IMG/VR virus record: IMGVR_UViG_3300033388_005498
Location: 1 to 36,390 of that record
From: a virus
Direction: 5' to 3' (one strand)
Length of the DNA: 36,390 nucleotides
How positions within the stretch are numbered: the first letter of the stretch is position 1; each line of letters starts with the position of its first letter. Shown here piece by piece: positions 20,393-28,372 of the stretch. Under the pieces are notes generated by a model. That model saw nothing but the letters and a program-made list of their open reading frames with translations, was not told the DNA's origin and did not search any database. The position numbers and the translations under genes were made by a program.

Positions 20393-21101
20393 CGATCTGT
20401 ATAACATAATGCGTGAGCAGGATAAAAAAGTCAAGCAAGCAGAGTTTGACACAAGAAGAACTATTTTTTTAATTGCTTTTCTACGCGTGATAGAGGTGCA
20501 TGAGCATTCTATACATACGGCCAGACACTCTGATCGTGTGGCAACTATCTCTCATTTGATTGGGAAGACGCTGGGGTTGCCAGACAGAGAACTTGGCCAA
20601 TTGTGGCGATGTGGGCTCCTTCATGATATTGGAAAGATAGGACTATCTTCTGATGTTATATTGTCTGATAAAAGACTTTCAAAGAAGGAGAGAGAAAGGG
20701 TTAAGATGCACCCTGCCTATGGTGCCAGAATTTTAGAGGTCGCCCCGTTTTTTAAAGTTGAGTCACTCGTTACAAGGCAACACCATGAGTGTTTTGACGG
20801 TAATGGATATCCTGATGGTATTAAAGGCAAAAATATACACTTGTTTGCAAGGATAATACACGTTGTAGATGTATATGATGCCCTTGTTGCTTTTCGTGGA
20901 TATAAGGATTTATGGGGTGAAGGAAAGGCTGCTAATTACGTTGCTCTCCAAAGTGGAAAAATGTTTGATCCAAAGATAGTCAAAGTGTTTTTAGCAGCAA
21001 TGGAAACAGAAAGATTCCAAGGTTTGTATAATGACCCTGAGGTTTATTCAGTCTATAAGGAGATGATAGATGAAGGTGCTACTAGTGGGAGTGTCGGGTA
21101 A
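20385..21101 (+). CDS. HD-GYP domain phosphodiesterase (238 aa)
   Basis: It has the HD-GYP signature with all ligands in place: ARHSDRV (47-53), LLHDIGKIGL (78-87), HPAYGARIL (109-117), HHECFDGNGYPDGIKG (133-148) and ARIIHVVDVYDAL (155-167). The family hydrolyses cyclic dinucleotides, chiefly c-di-GMP to pGpG or GMP and in some members 3',3'-cGAMP. There is no receiver or sensor domain and no membrane segment; the first 30 residues are a charged helix. It is unusual in a phage replication operon, and might blunt host c-di-GMP signalling or CBASS-type defence. ATG 20385 overlaps the upstream gene. Confidence 0.9.
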   Translation: MNDDLYNIMREQDKKVKQAEFDTRRTIFLIAFLRVIEVHEHSIHTARHSDRVATISHLIGKTLGLPDRELGQLWRCGLLHDIGKIGLSSDVILSDKRLSKKERERVKMHPAYGARILEVAPFFKVESLVTRQHHECFDGNGYPDGIKGKNIHLFARIIHVVDVYDALVAFRGYKDLWGEGKAANYVALQSGKMFDPKIVKVFLAAMETERFQGLYNDPEVYSVYKEMIDEGATSGSVG

Positions 21102-21696
21102 GGCGGGGCATGGAAAAGATACCTTGTCTGATATAATATTCAATTCTTTTGAAAAAGATGTTGATGTTGGGAAAAAGATTTATTTTGCTGGTATGTTAAA
21201 AGATCTTGCTCAGAGGACTTTTGATTTAGCTGATCATAGTTTGTGGGATGAGAAAGGAAAAGAAGAACCTATAGAACACTTGGGTGGTCTTACTGGTGGA
21301 GATGTTCTACAGAAGTTCGGTCAGGCCGTTCGTGTTATATATCCAGATATGTGGGTATATCATTATCTAAGGGCTGTTGGTTTTAGTATTGCTGAGTTTA
21401 GTAATGTGGATAGAATGATTATCTGCTCACCAGACGTAAGACATGTAAATGAATTTGAGACTATAATGAATTGTTATAAAGGCAAGATTCCAGGCCCAGG
21501 AATTTCTTTTAAATCTATGCTTGTTCGTACTGTCAGGCCAGGTCATAAGGCAAAGAGAGATCCAAACCATCCATCTGAAATAGCGTTAGACAATGAAGAC
21601 AGGTGGAATCATATTGTTGTTGCTGAAAATTTAGCGCAGCTTGAATATGCAGCAAGTCCAATAATAGCAGATATTAAGGAATACTTTAACATCTAA
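21070..21696 (+). CDS. Deoxynucleoside monophosphate kinase (208 aa)
   Basis: A P-loop kinase: the N-terminus has GVSGKAGHGKDTLS (7-20, Walker A with Lys16). FAGMLKDLAQRTFDL and a DVLQKFGQAVRVIYPDMW segment follow, and the latter recalls T4 gene 1-type dNMP kinases. These phosphorylate dNMPs from host DNA breakdown or synthesis to dNDPs. It pairs functionally with dUTPase at 14028. It overlaps the HD-GYP gene by 32 bases. Confidence 0.75.
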   Translation: MKVLLVGVSGKAGHGKDTLSDIIFNSFEKDVDVGKKIYFAGMLKDLAQRTFDLADHSLWDEKGKEEPIEHLGGLTGGDVLQKFGQAVRVIYPDMWVYHYLRAVGFSIAEFSNVDRMIICSPDVRHVNEFETIMNCYKGKIPGPGISFKSMLVRTVRPGHKAKRDPNHPSEIALDNEDRWNHIVVAENLAQLEYAASPIIADIKEYFNI

Positions 21697-21735
21697 TTTT
21701 TTTATAGTATCATGTGAAAGTTTTCACGAGGGTTT

Positions 21736-22137
21736 ATGCCAAGTTATAAATATGCGGAAATATCGAATAGCGACAAAATAGATTTTTATTCAGAAGAAGA
21801 CGGTTTGTGGGGAGACTACAAAAGGATGCACGAATTCGTTCAGTGGAGATTTATTAAAACTGTTGCCAGAAGATACCTATCATCAAAACATTATCAAATA
21901 TTTGTACTGCAAGGCGAGAGAGGCTTTAAACAAGAGGACTTGGGAACAGCGATGGGATGTTCAAGACAGCTTGCGGTATATCATTTGAAGCTTGGGTTAG
22001 AGGTATTAAGGGATGTATTTGCAATTTTTTTGCAAAATAGGGTATATATGAGGGGTGGTTTTCCAGCACATTGTGAATACGAAAACCAACTAAGGAGAAA
22101 TTTGTATAATGACAGATTCAGAGAGACCAAAAACTAA
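21736..22137 (+). CDS. Helix-turn-helix protein, possible small terminase or regulator (133 aa)
   Basis: Residues about 50-92 contain a sigma-region-4-like HTH: SSKHYQIFVLQGERGFKQEDLGTAM followed by CSRQLAVYHLKLGLEVL, where the second helix would read DNA. Small phage HTH proteins here, just before terminase genes, can be transcription regulators or small terminases. A GTGAA/TTCAC hairpin precedes the gene (around 21714-21727). A putative late-promoter motif lies inside its 3' part. Confidence 0.55.
   Translation: MPSYKYAEISNSDKIDFYSEEDGLWGDYKRMHEFVQWRFIKTVARRYLSSKHYQIFVLQGERGFKQEDLGTAMGCSRQLAVYHLKLGLEVLRDVFAIFLQNRVYMRGGFPAHCEYENQLRRNLYNDRFRETKN
22018..22057 (+). promoter_or_regulatory. GGGTATATATGAG repeat element, copy 1 (late-promoter candidate)
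   Basis: TTTGCAAT, a T run, TTGCAA and then GGGTATATATGAGGGG (to 22055) recur almost unchanged at 28328-28367. This copy is inside a coding region, upstream of the terminase genes. TTGCAA (22019-22024) with an 18-base gap to TATATA would be a weak -35/-10 pair. A phage-specific late promoter is a possible role. Confidence 0.4.
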
Positions 22138-22300
22138 ATTTAAATGCGCGAATACTAAGTGCGCTGCTCATGATCGTTTCGTTATAGGGCCAGTATATCT
22201 TCATAAACAAAAGAAATACTGTCTTCCTTGTTATAAAAAACTCATAGCTAGACTTCCAGCTATAGCTAATCGTGAGACAAGACCAATATATATAGCATAA
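22109..22300 (+). CDS. Small zinc-binding protein (63 aa)
   Basis: ATG 22109 has AAGGAGA upstream. The first Cys pair is CANTKC (with CAAHD after it), the second YCLPCY, giving a four-ligand zinc finger. The rest is basic. It lies between the HTH gene and the small terminase candidate. It may bind DNA near the packaging machinery; function not known. Confidence 0.6.
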   Translation: MTDSERPKTKFKCANTKCAAHDRFVIGPVYLHKQKKYCLPCYKKLIARLPAIANRETRPIYIA

Positions 22301-22303
22301 ATT

Positions 22304-23197
22304 ATGTCAAATTCTATAACAGAAGAGACCACAGAGGGTCTCAATCTAAATCCAGATATAGATAGCTTTGATATACCGAAAGATGATTATCAAAAGATAC
22401 TCAACGGTATGTTCATGGCTTTCCTTGGAAAGGTAAAAGATTGTGACTCAGAAGCCACTACGGAAGCGTATTGCAGAAAGGTATTAAAACAATGTTCTAG
22501 TTGTTTTAAACCAGATGGTAAGATATGGAGAAAGCCGCCAGGTAAGGACGCTGCTGATTGGTATGAAAAGCTTGCTCTAAGACTTAAGGTTTTCGGGTAT
22601 GATATTACTACCCAGTCTTTGATAGGTAGAAGAGAATCAAAAATCTCCTCAAAGATTAAGGATCTTAATAAAAGAGATAAGAAAGATGTTGATCCAAATG
22701 ATCGAACATTTACCCTGCAGGAGCAGGCAATATTTGATGAATTTAAGGAGAAATTCAGAAAAGATTTTCCTAGTTCTACTACCACCGCCGACGAGCTAAT
22801 GATTGAAAGACTTGCTTTCTTATCTGTGCTTAACGCAAGGGATATAAAGCTTGTTTCCCTCAGTAGAGATCTTACAAAAGAAATAAAAGATCTTACGGAG
22901 AGCCTTGGCGTTTCAGGCAAACAGAGGCAGGCCGTTATGGGAGATGATAATAGCGGTACTCTTGAGCAATTGAGCATGAAATATAGAAAGACTTTAGCTG
23001 AGCATATTGAAATTGAGTCTTTTTGGAAGTTCGAAGAGATGAAGAGTGTTGTAAATGCCGTGGAGCGTGGGACTACAGAAGAATTTTTGGCCATGTCTTG
23101 GTATAAGATTTTGTATGGTGATATGGTTGGTGATAAGCCAGCAACATATGATGGTGTCAAAAAGTTTATAAAGAAGGGATTCCATGAGCGAGGTTAA
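22304..23197 (+). CDS. Putative small terminase subunit (297 aa)
   Basis: The gene sits immediately before the large terminase and overlaps it by 14 bases. Residues 125-165 (TFTLQEQAIFDEFKEKFRKDFP) and the following helical part, with LTKEIKDLTESLGVSGKQRQ, resemble the long helical oligomerisation regions of large TerS-like proteins. A charged, Lys-rich N-terminal region precedes it. There is no clear HTH. The assignment rests mainly on position and helical content. Confidence 0.55.
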   Translation: MSNSITEETTEGLNLNPDIDSFDIPKDDYQKILNGMFMAFLGKVKDCDSEATTEAYCRKVLKQCSSCFKPDGKIWRKPPGKDAADWYEKLALRLKVFGYDITTQSLIGRRESKISSKIKDLNKRDKKDVDPNDRTFTLQEQAIFDEFKEKFRKDFPSSTTTADELMIERLAFLSVLNARDIKLVSLSRDLTKEIKDLTESLGVSGKQRQAVMGDDNSGTLEQLSMKYRKTLAEHIEIESFWKFEEMKSVVNAVERGTTEEFLAMSWYKILYGDMVGDKPATYDGVKKFIKKGFHERG

Positions 23198-25022
23198 ACT
23201 ATCCCGAGAAGAATTGTTTCTCATGCCTCAAATGTATCTTTTCTATAGGCATTACCCAGTATTGGCTATTCGTGATCTGTTAGGAATAACTTTATCTACA
23301 CATCAAAGGTTAGATTTGAGGTTAAACTGGCAAACAGAAGCCAGGGATATTATAAGAATCTTCTCCCGTGGTATGTCAAAAACTTTTGGTGAAGCAATAT
23401 TTGCTATTTTGTCATGTGTTTTATATCCAAGGTTAAAAGTTCTCTCGCTTGGAGCTGAAGGTTTTCGGCAGGGCAAGATGATTCTTGAAGAGGCCGAAAG
23501 TATTATTCGATGTGAGAAGGATGGTCAAGAGGATGATGGTTTTGTAAGGGCTATGGTTAACACTGGTGGTAAAAGATTGTCTGGTAGCCTTATACGTAAG
23601 GATCCTGACCTTTGGAAGATTGAATTTCTTAATCGTAGTGTTATTGGCACTGCCCCCCTTGGCGCTAAGGGTGAAGCAATTCGTGGTTTTCGTGCAAACA
23701 TTACACAGGTTGATGAGCGCCGCGGCCTAAAGAAAGAAATAAAAGATCGTGTTATACGTCCATTCTCTATTATAGATTACAACGTCATAACACAAAAAGC
23801 AGAGTATGAGAATAAGAATATAGATTCAGGAACTCTTCAATACGCGGAAGATGATTATACGAAGGAACTTGAAGAGTATATGCGCCTCATAAAAGAGGGT
23901 AGCCAGAAACATCTTGTTGTTAAGTTTATCTACCCCGATGCCTTTGACGAGGCGGAAGAGGGCGATGATTACAAGTATGATTGTAAGTATTTCAATAAAA
24001 AGTTAAAGTTTTGGAGCGTTCCTTATGGTATCAGGGTTGACGATATTGAAGGAGAGCTTGACAAGATAACTACAGATATTGAATCTTGGCGTAGTGAGCA
24101 CTTGTGTGTTCCGATGAGGGCAACTGGTGATTACTATTCATTTGCATTAATAAATTCCGTTGGTCAGAAGAGAGTTTTTACCGATGAACAATACATGGAA
24201 TTAACAAAAGCAGATGAAGAGAATTCTACAATGTATCTTCGCCCTAAGTTAAAATGTAAAGATCCTTGTATTCTCAGTGTTGATGTCGCTAGGGAGCATG
24301 ATATGACGGCATTTACTGTTACTAGGATGGGCCCGCTTTCTGAGGAAATATGGAACCCTGTTATTCAGGAAGGCAAAACGAAGTATTGTAATACTATATG
24401 GGCCTATCAAGAAAAGCACATGCAAGATACTGACACAGCCATTAAGATCTATGAGATAATGGATATGTTCGAAAATATAGTTATTGTAGCCATGGATAAG
24501 CGTGGTGGCGGATCGAGTGTTAGGGATCAGTTATATAGGATTGTCAAGGAGGGCATTGCGCCTGACTATGAGATACTATTTGATCCAAATGATGATGATG
24601 AGGGTGGTATTGCAGATTTGTTAAAAGATAAACGTGGTCAGATGACAAGTTTTAATGATAGGCTTCGCCTTGTATCATATTCAGATGAAGATAATACTAA
24701 GGTTAATAGGAGCCTCAAGACTGCGATGGGTGAAGAAAGATTTTACTTTTGCGGTGGTGATGAAAAGGTTGATGAGGAAATACAGTTTGTTCGTGATTAT
24801 ATTAATGTCGCACCTCGTCAGTTTAGGATGATTAAGATAAAGCCTACTAAAAATTGGCTTAACTTTACAACTCCTAATCCAGATGTGGACTTGAAGGATA
24901 TGTATTCCTCTACGGTCTATGGTTGGGGAGAGATAATGAAATTGATACATGAAAGTGACATCCCAAAACAATCGCCAGCAGCGACCATTGCGCCAGTAAT
25001 AACTGTGAAAAGAAGAGGATAA
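23184..25022 (+). CDS. terL: Terminase large subunit (612 aa)
   Basis: The packaging motor. The N-terminal ATPase has a modified Walker A, FSRGMSKTFGEA (60-71), and Walker B with catalytic Glu in ITQVDERRG (173-181). The C-terminal RNase H-like nuclease has ILSVDVAREHDMTAF (about 366-380) and VIVAMDKRGGGSSV with the further acidic residues. The length matches T4-like and headful-type large terminases. It threads DNA into the prohead at the portal encoded next. Confidence 0.95.
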   Translation: MSEVKLSREELFLMPQMYLFYRHYPVLAIRDLLGITLSTHQRLDLRLNWQTEARDIIRIFSRGMSKTFGEAIFAILSCVLYPRLKVLSLGAEGFRQGKMILEEAESIIRCEKDGQEDDGFVRAMVNTGGKRLSGSLIRKDPDLWKIEFLNRSVIGTAPLGAKGEAIRGFRANITQVDERRGLKKEIKDRVIRPFSIIDYNVITQKAEYENKNIDSGTLQYAEDDYTKELEEYMRLIKEGSQKHLVVKFIYPDAFDEAEEGDDYKYDCKYFNKKLKFWSVPYGIRVDDIEGELDKITTDIESWRSEHLCVPMRATGDYYSFALINSVGQKRVFTDEQYMELTKADEENSTMYLRPKLKCKDPCILSVDVAREHDMTAFTVTRMGPLSEEIWNPVIQEGKTKYCNTIWAYQEKHMQDTDTAIKIYEIMDMFENIVIVAMDKRGGGSSVRDQLYRIVKEGIAPDYEILFDPNDDDEGGIADLLKDKRGQMTSFNDRLRLVSYSDEDNTKVNRSLKTAMGEERFYFCGGDEKVDEEIQFVRDYINVAPRQFRMIKIKPTKNWLNFTTPNPDVDLKDMYSSTVYGWGEIMKLIHESDIPKQSPAATIAPVITVKRRG

Positions 25023-25025
25023 AAT

Positions 25026-26711
25026 ATGGCTAAGCAGGAATGGTCTAAGGAAGAAAGATTACAGTTTTCGAAAGAGATATTCGATAAAGCTAAATCTATG
25101 GGCCTTGGTGTTGAACATCAGCCAGATAAATACGGCGGATTTCTCACAATAAATCCCAATGTTAAAAATAAGGAAGCAAGCCATGTTGAGTGGCAAGTCA
25201 GTAAGAACGGTGATGTTCATATGGCTGGCACACTTCCAAGCAATACAAAATCTGGATATAATTTTTTAGTTGATGCTAAGGACTATGAGGCCGATAATAT
25301 AGAGCGGCGAGACAAGATTCTCCTAAGCAGAAAAGCAGTTAAGTACGAAGGCATAATAGCTACCGCGATGGAAGCATTGGTAGAAGTCCCGACCTTGGGC
25401 GGGTGGTACATTAACTGTAATGATGAGGATCTTCGGAAGCTCTGTTACTATTGGGCCAAATGGTTTAATTCGATGGGTGATAATGGCGCCATTCATTCGG
25501 ACGAAATGACTGTTCAGACTGTTGGTGGAATAGAGTTATTCTCAATGCATTGTCTCTGGCAGTTATACCAAGATGGAGATTCAATCTTTTCTGAACAATG
25601 GGAACATATTCCAGTCCCAGAGTTAGGTGGGAAACGCTTTAATCTTCCTTCTAAGTATATCGACCATGATGTAGCTGAGTGTGAGATATCAGAATCCCTT
25701 GCCAGTATGGGTGTTGAGGTCATTCGAGTTGAGATGGATGACGATGTTAAGGCTGTTATTGATGGTGGTGGTGAGTTATCTGATGATCAAAAGCTTTTGC
25801 GTGACACAATCCCCGAAGAGCTCTTGAAGAAAATGAAGGAAACTACGGAAACAAAGTTTATCCTTCCTTCTGAATTCACAACACATTTTACCAGAAAAAA
25901 CAATGAGCGTGATGCATGGGGTCAGCCCTTTACCATTAAGTGTTTTCCAGCTCTAGCATATAAGCATAGATTGAGAAATTTGGATCTAGCTACAATTGAC
26001 GGTCTTGTTCAAAGGGTTTGGATTGTAAAGATTGGTATGGAGAATGAAAAACATCCTTTGGCCACACCTGATAATGATCGTGTTTTACTGGCTGTTTCAG
26101 CATTTCAAAAACTCCAGACTCAGAATTTCTTAATATGGAGCGGGCCCGATTTAACTACTGAGGAGTTTGGTTCTTCCCAGAATAATGTTTTAGGTCTTTC
26201 CGATAGATATAGCAACGCTGATTATGATATACTGTCGGCTCTTGGTGTTCCCCGTGTTTTGATTGATGGCGGTGGCACTGGAGCCTCTAAGGGTATAGAG
26301 GGTTATGCTAAAACCATAGCTCAGATGGAAAGATATCAGATAATGATTGGGCGTTGGATTGAGTCTAAGCTTCGTCAGATAGCCGTAGAGAACAACTTTA
26401 AAGATGAGTTTCCAACGTTTCATTGGAACTTTCTTAAAATGCGGGATCAGGACAAGGCTAAGAATATTGTTTCTAAGGTTTACGAAAATGGTGGCATGGG
26501 TATTCGTAGTTATCTTAATATGTCTGGAATGGCTGCTGACGATATGATACTTGAAGCTCAGGACGAGAAAACTAAGAATCTTAAAGATACTTTACCCGAA
26601 CCAAACATTCCTTTCTCAAAGCCTGGTGACAGAGAAGGCGTACCAGATGGTGATGGTGATAATCCTGATTCAAAAAAACCAGACCCAGATTCTAATAGGG
26701 AGACAGATTGA
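25026..26711 (+). CDS. Portal protein (561 aa)
   Basis: Position directly after TerL and length fit a portal. A conserved-looking core has LSALGVPRVLIDGGGTGASKGIEGYAKTIAQMERYQ (about residues 405-440), as in portal proteins where the wing and stem helices follow. The C-terminus is low-complexity and Asp/Pro-rich. Twelve copies would form the DNA gate at one capsid vertex and bind the terminase. It overlaps the HNH gene by four bases. Confidence 0.85.
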   Translation: MAKQEWSKEERLQFSKEIFDKAKSMGLGVEHQPDKYGGFLTINPNVKNKEASHVEWQVSKNGDVHMAGTLPSNTKSGYNFLVDAKDYEADNIERRDKILLSRKAVKYEGIIATAMEALVEVPTLGGWYINCNDEDLRKLCYYWAKWFNSMGDNGAIHSDEMTVQTVGGIELFSMHCLWQLYQDGDSIFSEQWEHIPVPELGGKRFNLPSKYIDHDVAECEISESLASMGVEVIRVEMDDDVKAVIDGGGELSDDQKLLRDTIPEELLKKMKETTETKFILPSEFTTHFTRKNNERDAWGQPFTIKCFPALAYKHRLRNLDLATIDGLVQRVWIVKIGMENEKHPLATPDNDRVLLAVSAFQKLQTQNFLIWSGPDLTTEEFGSSQNNVLGLSDRYSNADYDILSALGVPRVLIDGGGTGASKGIEGYAKTIAQMERYQIMIGRWIESKLRQIAVENNFKDEFPTFHWNFLKMRDQDKAKNIVSKVYENGGMGIRSYLNMSGMAADDMILEAQDEKTKNLKDTLPEPNIPFSKPGDREGVPDGDGDNPDSKKPDPDSNRETD

Positions 26712-27160
26712 TAGAACGAACCTGTAAACAGTGCGGTAAGAAATTTATGGTTTGGCCCAATGATTTAAAAAAACGGAAGTGTATATATTGTTCTGTGGAA
26801 TGCTCTGTGGACTCTCAGCGTCTTAGAAAAGAAATTGAATGTCAATATTGTGGTAAAAAGGTTGAGCTTTGGCCAAGTAGAATGAAAAATGGTAAGGGAA
26901 AATATTGTTCTCAAACCTGTTATTCTAAAGATACAACTATTCATTTTGATGGTAAAAGATTTTTAAACACAAAAAGACAGGTGGCAAGAAGAAAAGCTTT
27001 AAAAGCATTTGAGCCGATATGTGTTGTTTGTGGTAAGCCAGAAGAACATTGTCACCACAAGGATTGTAATCCAGCAAACAATGACATTACAAACTTAGTT
27101 TTATTATGCGAACCATGCCACATCGATATTCATAGAGAGATAAGAGAAAGGGCTGGGTGA
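26708..27160 (+). CDS. HNH endonuclease with three zinc fingers (150 aa)
   Basis: The start is TTG 26708, overlapping the portal stop. Two N-terminal treble-clef-like units (CKQCGKKF...CIYCSVEC and CQYCGKKV...YCSQTCY) precede a C-terminal HNH core (CVVCGKPEEHCHHKDCNP, then LLCEPCHIDIH). The fingers probably read DNA and the HNH part cuts it. Like the two other HNH genes here it looks like a mobile insertion, placed between portal and endolysin. Confidence 0.85.
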   Translation: MIERTCKQCGKKFMVWPNDLKKRKCIYCSVECSVDSQRLRKEIECQYCGKKVELWPSRMKNGKGKYCSQTCYSKDTTIHFDGKRFLNTKRQVARRKALKAFEPICVVCGKPEEHCHHKDCNPANNDITNLVLLCEPCHIDIHREIRERAG

Positions 27161-27165
27161 GGCGT

Positions 27166-27729
27166 ATGAAACTTCGTATCGTATTAGATGCGGGGCATTA
27201 GCTTGGGGGAAAAGACTCTGGGGCTATAGGCTTTAATGGCACCAAGGAAAAAGATTTAAATCTTATATACGCAAAGAAGTTGTTTGATATTCTTGAAGAA
27301 GATATAAGATTTAAGCCAATACTAACTCGAAATGACGACACTTACCTGAAGTTGTCGGAGAGAGCAAGGATAGCAGAGGACGGTGACGCCCATGTCTTTC
27401 TTAGCATACATTGTAATGCAAGCGTATCGCGTAAGCCCAACGATGTGCAATTATATTATTACAATGCTAAAAAAGATAAACCTCTGGCAAATGCTTTATT
27501 TCAAATGGTAGATAAGATAGACGGGTTCACTTCTAAATGGTCAAGAACTATATTTGGGAACTTCTATGTCTTAAGGAAATTAAAAGATACAAGTATTCCC
27601 GCATGTTTAATAGAAATTGCATTTATATCAAATTTAGAAGATGAAGTAAGACTAAACAATCTGAAATTTCAGGATACATTCGTTAAAGAGATAACGAACG
27701 GTTTACGGGCTTTTATTTTATTGAGTTAA
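27166..27729 (+). CDS. N-acetylmuramoyl-L-alanine amidase (endolysin) with in-frame amber
   Basis: ATG 27166 has GTGAGG upstream. The frame reads MKLRIVLDAGH, then TAG at 27199-27201, then LGGKDSGAIGF and EKDLNL, continuing to TAA at 27727. It has all amidase_3 features: zinc ligands His11 (DAGH), Glu28 (KEKDL) and His82 (SIHCN), and catalytic Glu150 (IEIAF). It would cut the amide bond between MurNAc and the peptide. A product starting at TTG 27280 would lack two zinc ligands. So the gene is broken, misread in sequencing, or expressed by amber readthrough. Confidence 0.85.
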
Positions 27730-27731
27730 AA

Positions 27732-27745
27732 TCTTAACGTTAAGA
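27732..27745. promoter_or_regulatory. Perfect 14-bp palindrome next to an RBS
   Basis: TCTTAACGTTAAGA is fully self-complementary and its right end touches the GAGGAGA ribosome binding site of the gene at 27758. It could be an operator or an RNA hairpin that limits access to the RBS. AT-rich palindromes arise by chance, so confidence is low. Confidence 0.3.
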
Positions 27746-27757
27746 GGAGAAATCCAA

Positions 27758-27967
27758 ATGAGTAACAAACTATATCCAACTGGCAAGTCTATTACAATAA
27801 ACTATGCCGACAAGTTGAATGTTGCTGATGCTAGCGATAAAGATCAGATAAAAACGATCACTATCGAAGACCTTATTAATAAAATAGGTCTTAGTACTAG
27901 CACCAGCACAAGTACGTCAAGCAGCACAAGTACAAGTACTTCCAGCACATCCAGTACAACTACGTAA
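27758..27967 (+). CDS. Ser/Thr-tailed small protein, copy 1 (69 aa)
   Basis: ATG 27758 has GAGGAGA. Residues 1-45 are a compact domain (MSNKLYPTGKSITINYADKL, then DQIKTITIEDLINKIGL). The last 24 are only Ser and Thr. The same domain with a tail twice as long follows at 27999, so the pair is a tandem duplication. The place among structural genes suggests a virion surface or fibre part, which is inference. Confidence 0.75.
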   Translation: MSNKLYPTGKSITINYADKLNVADASDKDQIKTITIEDLINKIGLSTSTSTSTSSSTSTSTSSTSSTTT

Positions 27968-27998
27968 TTAGATTAGCTTTTAATGAGGAGAAATTAAA

Positions 27999-28283
27999 AT
28001 GAGCAACAAATTATTTCCAACTGGCTTATCGATTACGTTAGATTATTCTGATAAGCTAAATCTCGGCGATGCTAGTGATAAGGATTCGATAAAAACGATC
28101 ACTATCGAAGAGCTTATAGACAAGCTAGGTCTAACAACAAGTACAAGCTCTAGTACTTCTACTACTAGTTCTAGTACAAGTACTACTAGTTCCAGTACAT
28201 CGAGTTCTACGAGTTCAAGCTCAAGTACGAGCACTACGTCAAGTAGCACCAGTACAAGTTCAACATCGTCTACAACTACGTAA
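27999..28283 (+). CDS. Ser/Thr-tailed small protein, copy 2 (94 aa)
   Basis: ATG 27999 (given as MSNKLFPTG) has GAGGAG upstream. The first 45 residues match copy 1 closely (PTG-x-SIT, ASDKDxIKTITIEELIDKLGL). The tail runs about 49 residues of Ser and Thr alone, ending SSTTT. At DNA level it is built of agt/acn/tct-type repeats that could change length without a frameshift. A strong terminator follows at once. Confidence 0.75.
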   Translation: MSNKLFPTGLSITLDYSDKLNLGDASDKDSIKTITIEELIDKLGLTTSTSSSTSTTSSSTSTTSSSTSSSTSSSSSTSTTSSSTSTSSTSSTTT

Positions 28284-28289
28284 TAAAAT

Positions 28290-28313
28290 AGCCCTCATTT
28301 TGGGGGCTTTTTT
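28290..28313 (+). terminator. Rho-independent terminator
   Basis: AGCCCTC (28290-28296) and GGGGGCT (28302-28308) form a 7-bp stem with an ATTTT loop, followed by a T run. It ends the unit with the amidase and Ser/Thr-tailed genes, before the head operon. Confidence 0.85.
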
Positions 28314-28327
28314 ATCTTTTTTTTATT

Positions 28328-28367
28328 TTTGCAATATTTTTTGCAATCCAGGGTATATATGAGAGGT
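28328..28367 (+). promoter_or_regulatory. GGGTATATATGAG repeat element, copy 2 (late-promoter candidate)
   Basis: TTTGCAATATTTTTTGCAAT then CAGGGTATATATGAGAGG lies between the terminator and ATG 28373 of the head operon, the expected place for a promoter. It matches copy 1 at 22018-22057 at most positions. The GAGAGG at its end may also serve as the RBS. Confidence 0.5.
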
Positions 28368-28372
28368 ATTTT

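Noticed and set aside
21680-21712. Promoter before the HTH gene (TATAGT at 21703)
   Set aside because: No -35 at a usable distance; the region is simply AT-rich.
22390-23160. 256-codon minus-strand ORF
   Set aside because: It is fully antisense to the small terminase candidate, which has a better RBS and coding character; a shadow of its codon use.
27199-27201. Genome-wide TAG reassignment (genetic code 15)
   Set aside because: TAG ends several other genes tightly packed against the next start (201, 681, 1021, 1217, 3635), so it is a normal stop here.
27890-28283. CRISPR-like or tandem DNA repeat array
   Set aside because: The short near-repeats are explained by Ser/Thr codons in two genes; there are no spacers of even length.
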